Origin: SZUA-217 sp034658975
GTDB lineage: Bacteria; Actinomycetota; Acidimicrobiia; Spongiisociales; ZC4RG35
Direction: 5' to 3'
Length of the DNA: 20,027 nucleotides
Assembly: GCA_034658975.1 (NCBI GenBank)
Contig: JAYEGJ010000176.1
Location: 1 to 20,027, forward strand
Shown here: positions 5,988 through 14,448 of the stretch, piece after piece
How positions within the stretch are numbered: position 1 is the first letter of the stretch
Layout: each line of letters opens with the position of its first letter
The notes under the pieces: model-generated
What the model saw: only the letters and a program-made list of their open reading frames with translations
Database searches by the model: none
What the model was told of the DNA's origin: nothing
Made by a program: the position numbers and the translations under genes

Positions 5988-6000
5988 TGCCCCGACCGCC

Positions 6001-6061
6001 AACGTCTGAGCCGATGTGAAGCACCGTCTGGGCCGCCCGAGCCACCCGTTGGAGGTCACGC
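6001..6061 (-). pseudogene. Internally deleted remnant of the NTF2-like/cold-shock gene
   Basis: On the minus strand these bases read RDLQRVARAAQTVLHIGSDV. DLQRVAR matches DIQRVAR of the gene at 3413-4015 (residues 31-37) and QTVLHIGSDV matches QAVLHIGSDV (residues 132-141). The two blocks are 284 bases apart in the intact gene and only 8 apart here (13 identical bases at 6041-6053 versus 3909-3921; 30 of 32 at 6001-6032 versus 3593-3624). No start codon or longer frame is present, so this looks like the scar of a duplicated copy. It lies between the protease gene and the ATPase operon. Confidence 0.6.
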
Positions 6062-6181
6062 GGCCCGGGCCTGTGAGGCTTGACAATCAGTCGTCTTTCC
6101 CTCGGGGACCTTTTCCTCTAGCGCCTCGGCGTGGCCCACACCGAGTATGACGGGAGACAAGAGACATCGAGGAGCGCCTCC

Positions 6182-6826
6182 ATGGAGCAGGTATCAGCCA
6201 CTCGCTCGGAGTTACTGGCCCACCGGGCTCGACTGGCGCTGGCAAGGCGAGGTCGTGTTCTCCTCGAGGAAAAGCGGGACCAGCTCATGCTGGAGTTCCG
6301 AAAAGCGGCTGACCTGGTTCTCGCCGAAGCGGGGCGACTCGATGAGATCTCGGCCAGTGGTAGGCACGCGCTGGCCCTGGCCGAAGTTGCGGAAGGGCCG
6401 GAAGGGGTGCGTTCGGCCGCGCTTGCCGCACGAAGGGAGATCGACCTGGCCGCCCGACCGGTCGTCGTGGCCGGAGTCCCCATTGCGGAAATCGAGTTCG
6501 GGCCGATCGGGCGGGCCCGTTTCGCACGGGGTTACACGGCCGGAGGTAGCAGTGCCCACATCGACGCCGTGGCGGCCGAATTCGAAGCTGTTATCGAACA
6601 ACTGCTCCAGCTCGCCGCCTACGAAGTCAGGCTCCGCCGTCTCTCTCAGGAGATCGGAATCACCAACCGAAGGGTGAATGCTCTGGCAACGGTGGTGATT
6701 CCCCAACTGGAATACGAGACCCGACTCATCCTGTCCCGACTCGAGGAACGAGAACGTCAGGAGATCTACCGGTTGAAGCGAATCAAGGAGCGGAAACAAG
6801 CCCGGCTCGAGGAAACCATGGCATGA
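6182..6826 (+). CDS. atpD: V/A-type ATP synthase subunit D (central rotor shaft)
   Basis: Subunit D is the coiled-coil shaft that turns inside the A3B3 head, the counterpart of gamma in F-type enzymes. The 214-residue protein starts SATRSELLAHRARLALARRG, followed by LLEEKRDQLMLEF, the conserved first long helix; residues 80-140 form the middle insert, and a second long helix runs from about 145 through TNRRVNALATVVIPQLE to a basic C-terminus. The ATG at 6182 is chosen because GAGGAG lies seven bases upstream and homologues begin around here; a GTG at 6131 would add 17 atypical residues. It is the first gene of the operon, an unusual place for D, and overlaps the next gene by 4 bases (ATGA). 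A TTGACA at 6080-6085 could be a -35 but I find no matching -10. Confidence 0.95.
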   Translation: MEQVSATRSELLAHRARLALARRGRVLLEEKRDQLMLEFRKAADLVLAEAGRLDEISASGRHALALAEVAEGPEGVRSAALAARREIDLAARPVVVAGVPIAEIEFGPIGRARFARGYTAGGSSAHIDAVAAEFEAVIEQLLQLAAYEVRLRRLSQEIGITNRRVNALATVVIPQLEYETRLILSRLEERERQEIYRLKRIKERKQARLEETMA

Positions 6827-7161
6827 ATGAGGCCACACACGCGCTCGAGGAGATCCGGAGGACCGAGTTGGAGGCAGCCCGGCACATCGAAGATGCCCGG
6901 ACCCAAGCTGCGGAGATCGTCGCCCAAGCGAAGGCTCAGAGCCGCCTGATCGCCGATGAGGGTCGAGAAAGAGGCATGGCCGCTGCCAGGAATCGTCTCG
7001 AGAGGGCGCTCGAGGAGGCCGCGGCCGAGGCGGCGACGATACGGGCTCGCAATGAATCGCAGTCGAAGACGCTCGGCAAACTCGCTGCCGAATCGATGGA
7101 GTCACTGATCGAGGAGATGGTGAGCGTCGTGCTGGCGCCGCCATCCGAACCGGGGAAGTAG
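6823..7161 (+). CDS. V/A-type ATPase peripheral stalk subunit G (archaeal H)
   Basis: The short G/H subunit pairs with subunit E as a right-handed coiled coil that holds the A3B3 head still against the membrane part. This 112-residue protein is one continuous helix rich in Ala, Glu and Arg, with heptad-like spacing (EEIRRTELEAARHIEDARTQ near residues 9-28, RNRLERALEEAAAEAATIRA at 56-75), and has no membrane segment. Sequence alone is low complexity, so the call rests on length, composition and position: it sits directly before the I subunit gene, where G/H is found in archaeal and Thermus operons. Start ATG overlaps the D stop by 4 bases. Confidence 0.85.
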   Translation: MNEATHALEEIRRTELEAARHIEDARTQAAEIVAQAKAQSRLIADEGRERGMAAARNRLERALEEAAAEAATIRARNESQSKTLGKLAAESMESLIEEMVSVVLAPPSEPGK

Positions 7162-7163
7162 CG

Positions 7164-9068
7164 ATGCTGGTACCGATGTCGAAAGTGAACATCGTGGGTC
7201 ACCGACGAAGCCTCGACCCAACTCTCACAGCCCTGCACAGAGCCAAACGTGTCCAGGTGATCGACGTGACCGACGACTCCGGGGTCCGACTGCCGCCACT
7301 GACTGTCGATGAGGCGCATCTGCACGCTATCGAGGACCTGCGATACCTGCGGACCCGCCTCGATGCCCTGCTCCGCCTGCTCCCAGCCATTGAAACGAGT
7401 GGAACCGAGGAACCACCGGACGTCGACTTCGATGAGCTGAAGGCCGAGGTCGACGAGGTGGGACCGGAGATCGAGGCGCTGCTGGGCCGTCTCGACGAGC
7501 TGCGACGTGAGAGTGAGACCCTTCCCAGGCATCTCGAGTCGTTGAAACGACTTCTCCCACTGCTGCCCGACATGGCCGGGCTGGAGGGTTATGAAACGAC
7601 GGCGCTGCTCGTCGATCGCCGCCATTCGGCTGTCCTGGGCGAACTCAATGAACACCTCACGACCGAACTCGAGGGCAACTTCGAGATGATGTCCGACAAA
7701 GTAGACCCGCGCACGATCGGCGCCGTGGTGATCTATCCGAGACACGCTTCCTCCCAGGTCCACCGTCAGCTAGGACATGAGCAGGTGAGCCGGGTTCGTC
7801 TTCCGGGGCGATATGAGACGCTGCCGTTCAGCCAGGCCCTCGTCGCAATGGAACACCGCCTCACGGAGCTCCCGGCAATCATCGAGAGCGCCGAAGATGA
7901 AGTCACCGACTTCATCCGTGGCCATCCGCACTGGGCCCAAGGGCGACGCGCCGTTGTGGCCCGTCTCGAGCAGCTGAGCGCAATCCGCAACCTCGGCGCC
8001 ACGCCTCACACATTCGTACTGTCCGGTTGGGTGCCCACCGAAGAACTGAAGGATCTGCGTCTCGACCTCGAGCGTGAGGTCGGGATCGAAGTCGTCGTGC
8101 ACGAAGCCGAAATCGAAAGCGGTGAGGAACCACCGGTTCTCCTCCAGAATCCCGAGGCGGCGAGGCCATTCGAGTCCTTTGTGAAACTCCTCCAAATCCC
8201 CCGATACGGGACTATCGACCCGGCCGTGCTGATGCTGATCTTCCTCCCCCTGTTCTTCGGGATGATGCTGGGGGACGTCGTCTACGGCGTCGTTGTGGTC
8301 GTGGGGGCGTGGCTGCTGAAACGCCGGGTTCAGGCCAAGGGATTCGCTCATGATCTTGCCCGCTTTCTCCTGCTCAGCGGCGCATGGACCGTGGTCTGGG
8401 GAGTCGTCTACGGGGAGTATTTGGGGGACCTCGGTCGACGTGTCCTTGGTCTGGAACCATTGTGGATCGACCGTGAAGAGGCGATCGAGCCGTTGTTGCT
8501 GTTCGCACTGGCGGTAGGCGCCTTTCACGTCACCCTCGGTCTGGTACTCGGTGTCTGGCAGGCCTACCAGATGAAGGACCGACACAAGCTCGGAGAGCGG
8601 CTTGGCATGCTCATCGCTCTCATCGCTTTGTTCTTCATCGCCGGCGCCGCGGCCGGGATGTTGCCGGAGCAATTCATGACCCCCGCCATCGCCGCCGCAA
8701 TCGTGGGACTGGTACTTCTCATCGGTGCCGGTGGAGTGATGGGCCTGCTCATGGGGCCACTCGAGGTGATGGGGACCATTGGAAACATTCTTTCGTACCT
8801 GCGAATCGCGGCGATCGGGCTGGCGTCGGTTTATCTCGCACGGGTGGCCAACGAGCTGGGGGCGACGGGTCCCCTCTGGCTTGGGATCATCGTGGCTTCG
8901 CTATTCCACGCCCTCAACCTCGTCCTGGGCGTCTTCAGCCCCACCATTCAGGCCTTGCGTCTCCACTACGTCGAGTTCTTTGGGAAGTTCTACGAAAGCG
9001 GGGGCAAGGCGTTTCGACCATTCGGGGCGGAGAACACGGGTTCTCTGCGACCCACCCACCAACGATAG
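7164..9068 (+). CDS. atpI: V/A-type ATPase subunit I (a-subunit, ion channel)
   Basis: Subunit I is the static membrane subunit that carries ions past the c-ring. The 634-residue protein has the usual two halves: a soluble arm (1-340) with long helices around 88-135 and 225-275 that binds the peripheral stalks, and a membrane half (350-600) with about eight helices. FFGMMLGDVVYG at 364-375 and GTIGNILSYLRIAAIGLAS at 537-555 are family signatures; Arg547 in the latter is the essential channel arginine. MLVPMSKVNIVG at the N-terminus matches homologues, and GGGGAAG sits five bases before the ATG at 7164, supporting that start over Met5. Two bases separate it from the G gene. Confidence 0.96.
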   Translation: MLVPMSKVNIVGHRRSLDPTLTALHRAKRVQVIDVTDDSGVRLPPLTVDEAHLHAIEDLRYLRTRLDALLRLLPAIETSGTEEPPDVDFDELKAEVDEVGPEIEALLGRLDELRRESETLPRHLESLKRLLPLLPDMAGLEGYETTALLVDRRHSAVLGELNEHLTTELEGNFEMMSDKVDPRTIGAVVIYPRHASSQVHRQLGHEQVSRVRLPGRYETLPFSQALVAMEHRLTELPAIIESAEDEVTDFIRGHPHWAQGRRAVVARLEQLSAIRNLGATPHTFVLSGWVPTEELKDLRLDLEREVGIEVVVHEAEIESGEEPPVLLQNPEAARPFESFVKLLQIPRYGTIDPAVLMLIFLPLFFGMMLGDVVYGVVVVVGAWLLKRRVQAKGFAHDLARFLLLSGAWTVVWGVVYGEYLGDLGRRVLGLEPLWIDREEAIEPLLLFALAVGAFHVTLGLVLGVWQAYQMKDRHKLGERLGMLIALIALFFIAGAAAGMLPEQFMTPAIAAAIVGLVLLIGAGGVMGLLMGPLEVMGTIGNILSYLRIAAIGLASVYLARVANELGATGPLWLGIIVASLFHALNLVLGVFSPTIQALRLHYVEFFGKFYESGGKAFRPFGAENTGSLRPTHQR

Positions 9069-9077
9069 GAGCACAGC

Positions 9078-9299
9078 ATGGAACTCGGACTCATCGCCAT
9101 CGGGGCAGGCATCGCTGTCGGTCTTGGTGCAATCGCAACCGGATATGCCCAGGCGCGAATCGGGGCCGCGGGGATCGGCGCAATTGCTGAGAATCCCGAA
9201 CTGACCGGCCGCGTCATCATCCTGGTCGCAATCCCGGAGACCCTGGTGATCCTCGGCTTCGCCGTCGCCGCGATGCTCATCATCCTGCTCGGGGGCTGA
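9078..9299 (+). CDS. atpK: V/A-type ATPase subunit K (proteolipid c, two helices)
   Basis: Subunit K forms the rotating membrane ring. At 73 residues it is the small two-helix form, not the doubled 16-kDa type. Helix 1 is glycine-rich (residues 5-30), a polar loop AENPELTG follows (37-44), and helix 2 (45-71) contains the ion-carrying Glu54 in VAIPETLVILG. By eye, the helix-1 position that holds the sodium-ligand Gln in sodium-type rings (GVGQGY in Ilyobacter) is Thr21 here (AIATGY), which leans toward proton use; this is inference. GGAG overlapping the stop of subunit I gives a clear ribosome binding site, and the stop TGA shares one base with the ATG of subunit E. Confidence 0.96.
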   Translation: MELGLIAIGAGIAVGLGAIATGYAQARIGAAGIGAIAENPELTGRVIILVAIPETLVILGFAVAAMLIILLGG

Positions 9300-9889
9300 T
9301 GGCGCTAAGCGACATCCTCGAAACGATCCGCGCCGAATCCCGGGACACGGCTTCGGGCGTTCTGGCCTCCGCCGAGGCGGAGGCCGACCGCCTGCTCGGA
9401 CTCGCCGGGGAACAGGCTGCGAAGGAGGAGAGGCGGCTGGCTGCGTCCCTCGATGACAAGGCCCGACTGGAACGGAGCAGGATCATGAGCCGGGCCCATC
9501 TCGAGGCCGCCCAGGAACGTCGAACCTCTCGTGAGAAGGTCTACCTGGCGGCCCTGGAGGGCGTGGCCCGTCACCTCGGGTCCGTGCGCTCCTCACCCGA
9601 GTACGAAAACGTGCTCGCCTCGCTTCTAGACGAGGCCATCGCAGTTCTCCCTGACGCCACCACCGTCCGTGTCGACCCGACGGACGTCGCGATCACCGAG
9701 CGCGCTCTCACCGCCCGGGGCCTCGAGCTACTCATCGAACCCGAGGAGTCTGCACTTGGCGGTGTGGTAGTCACCGCCGAAGGTCGAGCTGTCGACAACA
9801 GCCTGCAGACACGTCTCGATCGCGCCGACGAACACTTCCGCTATATCGCCGGTGAGTTGATCCCGGACCTGCGGGGAGGCGTCGGATGA
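9299..9889 (+). CDS. atpE: V/A-type ATPase peripheral stalk subunit E
   Basis: Subunit E pairs with G to form the outer stalk and caps the top of the head. The 196-residue protein has a long N-terminal helix (about 1-100) with ASAEAEADRLLGLAGEQAAK and SRAHLEAAQERRTSREKVYL, and a mixed alpha/beta C-terminal domain (about 105-196) with VRVDPTDVAIT, ESALGGVVVTAEGRAVDNSL and RLDRADEHFRYIAGELIPDL, matching the conserved GG-V-V-x-x-D/G-R-x-x-x-D/N-N-S/T pattern of the family. Start ATG overlaps the K stop by one base (TGATG) and the gene overlaps the C gene by 4 bases, so it depends on coupled translation. Confidence 0.94.
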   Translation: MALSDILETIRAESRDTASGVLASAEAEADRLLGLAGEQAAKEERRLAASLDDKARLERSRIMSRAHLEAAQERRTSREKVYLAALEGVARHLGSVRSSPEYENVLASLLDEAIAVLPDATTVRVDPTDVAITERALTARGLELLIEPEESALGGVVVTAEGRAVDNSLQTRLDRADEHFRYIAGELIPDLRGGVG

Positions 9890-10953
9890 TCGGCTACGAG
9901 TACGGGAACACCCGGCTCCGCGCAATGCGAACACGGCTGCTCGGACCGACCGACCTCGGCGCGATAATCGCGTCCGGATCACTCGACCGCATGCTGGCAA
10001 TGCTGGCGGACACCGAATACGGAGCAGACATCGAGGCCTCTCTGGTTCGAGCCCAGGGACTGCGCCGTCTCGACGATGCGGTCCGGTCCAATCTGGCTCG
10101 GACTCTGAGGCAGATGGCCTCTTTCTACGGTGACGACGAACGGGAGAAGATCGATCTGCTCTTGCACCGATGGGACCTCCGCAATCTACGGGCCCTGATT
10201 CGGCTCCCCCAAGCCCCGCTCGAACCAGATGATGTCTCCGCACTATTAGTCCCCGCCGGTCGTCTCGGCGACACCGAACTGGCCGAACTCGCCGCGCAGC
10301 CCGACATCAGGTCCCGCATCGATCTGATGGTCGCCTGGAACATCCCATCGTCGGAAACGGCGATCGCCCTGGTCCGGGCGCGCACGCTCTTCGAGCTCGA
10401 CGGTGACACGTCGTCACTCGAGTCGGCGCTGGACAATGCTTTTGCCGCAGGAATGGAAGAAGTCCTCGGCGATCAACGCACGGGACCGGCGTCGATTCTC
10501 CGGGCCGAGACCGACTCTCGAAACCTGGATACCGCACTTCGTCTTCGCGCTGCTCGAGTCGAACGCGAGCCCGGTTGGTCCGAACACTTCGGCGGATACG
10601 TTCCGGGAGGGCTTGTCCCGATAGAGGTCTGGGAGGAGACTGCGGAAACCGATCAGGCCGAGGCCATCGCCGACCTCGTGACGAGAAGACGTCTGCTCCC
10701 CGGCTGGGACGCCGCCATTCGCGAGTGGGTCTCCCACGACAATCTCATCACCCTGGCCGACAAGCTGCAGAGGGCGACCACGTCCGCCGCGGTGGCCAGG
10801 TTCGTCACCGGTGACGTCCTCGGCTTCGACATCCCGGTCGCCTTCACTTTCGCCAAGGAAGCAGAGGTGAGGAATCTCCATCTGGTCGGACGCGGCATCG
10901 TCCATGGCATTGCGGTCGCCGAGATCGAAGCACGGTTGGAGGTCGCGGCATGA
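9886..10953 (+). CDS. atpC: V/A-type ATPase subunit C (d-subunit, rotor cap)
   Basis: Subunit C (yeast d) is a funnel-shaped cap joining the D/F shaft to the c-ring. The 355-residue protein shows the three-fold repeated helical architecture of the family: YEYGNTRLRAMRTRLL at the N-terminus, the DLLLHRWDLRNLRALIRL helix (residues 89-106), and C-terminal WDAAIREWVSHDNLITLADK with AVAEIEARLEV close to the end. Length matches the ~320-360 residue range. It overlaps both neighbours by 4 bases (ATGA). Sequence conservation in this subunit is low, so the assignment draws on the motifs and on its place between E and F. Confidence 0.93.
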   Translation: MIGYEYGNTRLRAMRTRLLGPTDLGAIIASGSLDRMLAMLADTEYGADIEASLVRAQGLRRLDDAVRSNLARTLRQMASFYGDDEREKIDLLLHRWDLRNLRALIRLPQAPLEPDDVSALLVPAGRLGDTELAELAAQPDIRSRIDLMVAWNIPSSETAIALVRARTLFELDGDTSSLESALDNAFAAGMEEVLGDQRTGPASILRAETDSRNLDTALRLRAARVEREPGWSEHFGGYVPGGLVPIEVWEETAETDQAEAIADLVTRRRLLPGWDAAIREWVSHDNLITLADKLQRATTSAAVARFVTGDVLGFDIPVAFTFAKEAEVRNLHLVGRGIVHGIAVAEIEARLEVAA

Positions 10954-11297
10954 CCGCCCGGGGAGTGATCGCGGTGGTACCACCCGAATTGGAGACGGGT
11001 TTCCGACTGGCAGGCGTGGAGACGGTGGCCGCGGGGACAGCGCAAGAAGCCGTCGAGGGGCTGGAGGGCCTCCTCGCGGAGGAGACTCACGGCGTGATCG
11101 CGGTTTACGAGCCCTTCCTCGATCGGGCATCGCCCGCCAGCCGTGCGACATTCGAAGCTTCGCTGTCACCTGTGGTTGTCCCACTTCCCGCCGGGCTCGA
11201 GGCGCATGATGAGGAGAGCCATCGCGTCCGTATCTCGGCGATGCTCAGTCGCGCTGTCGGCTATCACATCACCTTCGGTGAAGAGATATCGCGATGA
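10950..11297 (+). CDS. atpF: V/A-type ATPase subunit F (rotor regulatory subunit)
   Basis: Subunit F binds the D shaft and modulates coupling between hydrolysis and rotation. The 115-residue protein has the Rossmann-like N-terminal domain: GVIAVVPPELETGFRLAGVE (residues 5-24), a helix with AQEAVEGLEGLLAEE, then HGVIAVYEPFLD (47-58) and VVVPLPAGL (75-83). The C-terminal helix (about 90-115) contains ISAMLSRAVGYHI, which contacts D in structures of homologues. Start ATG overlaps subunit C by 4 bases, and the stop overlaps the A-subunit start by 4 bases. Confidence 0.93.
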   Translation: MTARGVIAVVPPELETGFRLAGVETVAAGTAQEAVEGLEGLLAEETHGVIAVYEPFLDRASPASRATFEASLSPVVVPLPAGLEAHDEESHRVRISAMLSRAVGYHITFGEEISR

Positions 11298-13048
11298 CGA
11301 CGGGCGGAGATATCGGCAGAGTGGTCCGGGTCGCCGGACCCGTAGTCGTCGCCGAGGGTCTCCCCCGTGCCCGGGTGTACAACGTGGTGAGGGTCGGACG
11401 AAGAGGTCTTGTCGGCGAGGTGATCCGTCTCAAGGAAGGCGAAGCGGTCATCCAGGTCTACGAGGAGACAGCCGGTCTCCAGGTGGGGTCCGCGGTCGTC
11501 GACACCAACCGCCCTCTGAGCGTGGAGCTTGGCCCCGGTCTCATCGGAAGCGTCTTCGACGGGGTTCAGCGCCCGCTGCCCAAGCTCGCCGAAGGCGCTG
11601 ATGGGCCCTACACCGAGCCTTTCGTACGGCGCGGAATCGAGATTCCCGGCTTGGACCGAACACGAATGTGGAAGGTGCGCCACCGGGTGGATCTTGGCGA
11701 GGAAGTCGGACCCGGCGACACGCTGGCAACAGTGCAGGAGACTGCTGGCATCGAGCATCGCATCCTGGTCCCACCCGACTCCCGCGGAGTGGTCACCGGG
11801 CTCGGCGCCACCGAGATCACCGTCGAGGATCCCGTCGCTTGGATCGATGACGAGCCGGTGAGAGCCCTCTCCCGGTGGCCGGTGCGCCGGAGACGCCCGG
11901 TGCTGAGACGTCTCGACCCGGTCGCGCCCCTCATCACGGGACAGCGGGTGTGCGACATGCTGTTTCCGGTGGCGCGTGGTGGCAGCACCACGCTGCCCGG
12001 TGGTTTCGGCACCGGCAAAACCGTCCTCGAGCAGACCATCGCCAGATACGCCGACGCCGACGTGATCGTGTTCATCGGTTGTGGGGAACGGGGCAATGAG
12101 CTCGCCGAGGTGCTGGAAGAGTTCCCGAAGTTGGTCGACCCCCGAACCGGGGCACCGCTGATCGAGCGCACGGTCATTATCGCCAATACCTCGAATATGC
12201 CGGTGGCGGCTCGCGAAGCGAGCATCTACACAGGCATCACCATCGCTGAGTACTACCGGGATCAGGGCTACGACATCGTGGTGCTCGCCGACAGCACCAG
12301 TCGCTGGGGTGAGGCGCTGCGTGAGGTATCGAGCCGGCTCGAGGAGCTGCCCGGTGAAGAGGGGTTCCCCGCGTACCTGCCGTCTCGTCTGGCAGAGTTC
12401 TATGAGCGAGCAGGAGCCGCCGTCGCCCTCGGCCAAGAGGAGCGGGAGGGTTCGGTCACCATCATCGGTGCCGTGTCACCGCCGGGAGGGGACTTCTCAG
12501 AGCCGGTAACCCAATACAGCCTGCGGCTGGCCGGCACCTTCTGGGCCCTCGACCCCGACCTGGCCCGGCGCCGCCACTACCCGGCCATCCACTGGACCCG
12601 GAGCTACTCGCTCTACGACACCGACGAGTGGTTCGACGAGAACGTCGCCGATGACTGGAGCGAGCAACGCCGATGGGCACTCGAGCTTCTGGGCAGAGCC
12701 GAAGAGCTGGCCGGCATCGTTGCTCTCCTCGGAGTCGACACCCTCGCCCCCGAAGAACGAGTCACATTCGTCGTCGCCCAGATGCTGCGGGAGGACTTCC
12801 TCCAGCAGTCTGCCTACGACGAAGTCGACGCCTTCTGCCCGCTCTCCAAGCAGAACTGGATGCTCAGGGTCATCAAGCGTTTCCACGACACAGCCATGGG
12901 AAGAGTCATAGACGGTGCCCCCGTGGAGACAGTCACTGGTGCTTCCGTGGTTGCCGACATCGGCAGGATGAGACTTTGGCCCAACGACGAGGTGGAGACG
13001 AAGGCCATGGACGCTCTCGATCGGATCGACGTCGAGGTGGCGTCATGA
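11294..13048 (+). CDS. atpA: V/A-type ATP synthase catalytic subunit A
   Basis: Subunit A carries the ATP site of the A3B3 head. The protein is 584 aa, the normal length. IGRVVRVAGPVVVAEGL opens the N-terminal beta barrel; the bulge insert unique to A subunits covers about 90-180 (GVQRPLPKLAEG, LDRTRMWKV). Walker A is GGFGTGKT at 236-243, with Lys242 and Thr243; the catalytic glutamate is Glu265 in IGCGERGNEL; Walker B ends at Asp333 in IVVLADSTSRWGEALRE. WALDPDLARRRHYPAIHWTRSYS is the conserved nucleotide-site region. The redox-sensitive P-loop cysteine of eukaryotic A subunits (GAFGCGKT) is replaced by Thr240, so that mode of control should be absent. Overlaps F and B by 4 bases each. Confidence 0.98.
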   Translation: MTTGGDIGRVVRVAGPVVVAEGLPRARVYNVVRVGRRGLVGEVIRLKEGEAVIQVYEETAGLQVGSAVVDTNRPLSVELGPGLIGSVFDGVQRPLPKLAEGADGPYTEPFVRRGIEIPGLDRTRMWKVRHRVDLGEEVGPGDTLATVQETAGIEHRILVPPDSRGVVTGLGATEITVEDPVAWIDDEPVRALSRWPVRRRRPVLRRLDPVAPLITGQRVCDMLFPVARGGSTTLPGGFGTGKTVLEQTIARYADADVIVFIGCGERGNELAEVLEEFPKLVDPRTGAPLIERTVIIANTSNMPVAAREASIYTGITIAEYYRDQGYDIVVLADSTSRWGEALREVSSRLEELPGEEGFPAYLPSRLAEFYERAGAAVALGQEEREGSVTIIGAVSPPGGDFSEPVTQYSLRLAGTFWALDPDLARRRHYPAIHWTRSYSLYDTDEWFDENVADDWSEQRRWALELLGRAEELAGIVALLGVDTLAPEERVTFVVAQMLREDFLQQSAYDEVDAFCPLSKQNWMLRVIKRFHDTAMGRVIDGAPVETVTGASVVADIGRMRLWPNDEVETKAMDALDRIDVEVAS

Positions 13049-14448
13049 CCTCCCGGTTCTCCCTCCGGCGCGGTCTGCACACCACCGAGTTCAAGACGGT
13101 GAACTACGTGTCGGGGCCCCTGCTGTTCATCGATCGGGCAAAGGGAGTGCATTACGGCGAGGTCGTCGACGTGATCACCCCTGATGGCGAGGTGCGGGGC
13201 GGACAGGTGCTGGAAGTCGATCGGCAAAGGGCGGTCATCGAGGTTTTCGCCGGCACACGCGGACTGGATGTCGCCACAACTCGGGTCCAGCTCGGTGGGG
13301 ACGCCGCCCGGCTTGGAGTGGGCCTCGACCTTCTCGGGCGGATGCTCGACGGCAGCGGGATGCCGATCGACGATGGCCCGCCGGTCATGCCCGAGGCCTT
13401 CTGGGACATAAACGGGTTGCCGATCAACCCGGCTGCCCGGGCCTACCCGTCTGAGTTCATCGAGACCGGTATCTCGGCCATCGACGGTCTCAACACCCTC
13501 TTACGCGGGCAGAAACTCCCCATCTTCTCCGGATTCGGGCTCCCGGCCGGTCAGCTCGCAGCAGACATCGCGGCGGGCGCCAGGGTCCCCAGTACGGAGG
13601 ATGTTCCGTTCGTCGTCGTGTTTGCCGCGATGGGGATCACCCATCGTGAGGCCGGCCTCTTCCGGAGCGCCCTCGAGGAATCCGGGCAACTCGACCGCAC
13701 CGTCCTGTTCCTCAACCTCGCCGATGACCCCACCATCCAGCGTCTGCTGACCCCGCGCATGGCCCTGACCGCGGCCGAGTATCTCGCCTTTGAGAGGGGC
13801 TATCACGTGTTGGTGATCTTGACCGACATGACCAATTACTGCGAGGCGCTGCGAGAGGTGGCCACCGCCCGGGAGGAGGTCCCCGGGCGACGCGGATACC
13901 CCGGTTACATGTACACCGACCTGGCCACGATCTATGAGAGGGCCGGGCGGATCCGTGATCACGAGGGCTCCATCACCCAGATGATCATCGTGTCCATGCC
14001 GGACGACGACATCACACACCCCATCCCCGATCTATCCGGCTACATCACCGAGGGACAAATCGTGCTGTCCCGCGAGCTTCATCGTCGTGGCGTCAACCCA
14101 CCGATAGATGTTCTCCCCTCACTCAGTCGCCTGATGAACGCCGGAATCGGCGAGGGAAAGACAAGAGACGACCACCGGCAGCTGGCGGATCAGCTCTATG
14201 CGTTCTACGCCGAGGGAACGGACCTTCGGCGTCTCGTGGCGATCATTGGTGAAGCGAGCCTGTCGGATCAGGACCGCCGTTACCTCGAGTTCGCCGACGA
14301 CTTCGAGAATCACTACGTCTCTCAGTCGTGGCGTCGCAGCATCGAGGAGACCCTGGCCGCCGGGTGGCAGGTACTGGAACCGTTCGAGGACGCCGCACTC
14401 AAGCGGATCTCGCCCGACGTGATCGAGAGACACCGACCGGCGAGTTGA
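13045..14448 (+). CDS. atpB: V/A-type ATP synthase non-catalytic subunit B
   Basis: Subunit B alternates with A in the head and completes the active site. It is 467 aa from the ATG at 13045, which overlaps the A stop by 4 bases; the same frame is open back to 12673 but that part is antisense-free shadow of the A gene. The nucleotide loop is degenerate as expected, FSGFGLPAGQLA at 161-172 (FSGSGLPHNELA in many homologues). GRRGYPGYMYTDLATIYERA at 281-300 and LPSLSRLM at 357-364 are B signatures, and Arg362 in the latter is the arginine finger contributed to the A-site. The SFRxx-type Walker lysine is absent, as normal. It is the last gene of the operon, where D would usually follow. Confidence 0.98.
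   Translation: MTSRFSLRRGLHTTEFKTVNYVSGPLLFIDRAKGVHYGEVVDVITPDGEVRGGQVLEVDRQRAVIEVFAGTRGLDVATTRVQLGGDAARLGVGLDLLGRMLDGSGMPIDDGPPVMPEAFWDINGLPINPAARAYPSEFIETGISAIDGLNTLLRGQKLPIFSGFGLPAGQLAADIAAGARVPSTEDVPFVVVFAAMGITHREAGLFRSALEESGQLDRTVLFLNLADDPTIQRLLTPRMALTAAEYLAFERGYHVLVILTDMTNYCEALREVATAREEVPGRRGYPGYMYTDLATIYERAGRIRDHEGSITQMIIVSMPDDDITHPIPDLSGYITEGQIVLSRELHRRGVNPPIDVLPSLSRLMNAGIGEGKTRDDHRQLADQLYAFYAEGTDLRRLVAIIGEASLSDQDRRYLEFADDFENHYVSQSWRRSIEETLAAGWQVLEPFEDAALKRISPDVIERHRPAS

Noticed and set aside
6080..6085. TTGACA as -35 of the ATPase operon promoter
   Set aside because: The hexamer is perfect but the sequence 16-18 bases downstream is CG-rich with no TANNNT, so I do not annotate a promoter.
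7770..8672. A 300-codon minus-strand open frame
   Set aside because: It is antisense to the membrane subunit I and composed of charged low-information sequence.
11264..12436. A 390-codon minus-strand open frame across the ATPase A gene
   Set aside because: It is entirely antisense to the strongly conserved catalytic A subunit, lacks any family motif and arises from GC-rich codon bias.
12673..13044. An N-terminal extension of subunit B giving a 591-residue protein
   Set aside because: The extension is an arginine/glycine/histidine-rich out-of-frame reading of the A gene; family B subunits start at the ATG at 13045, which overlaps the A stop as in the other junctions.
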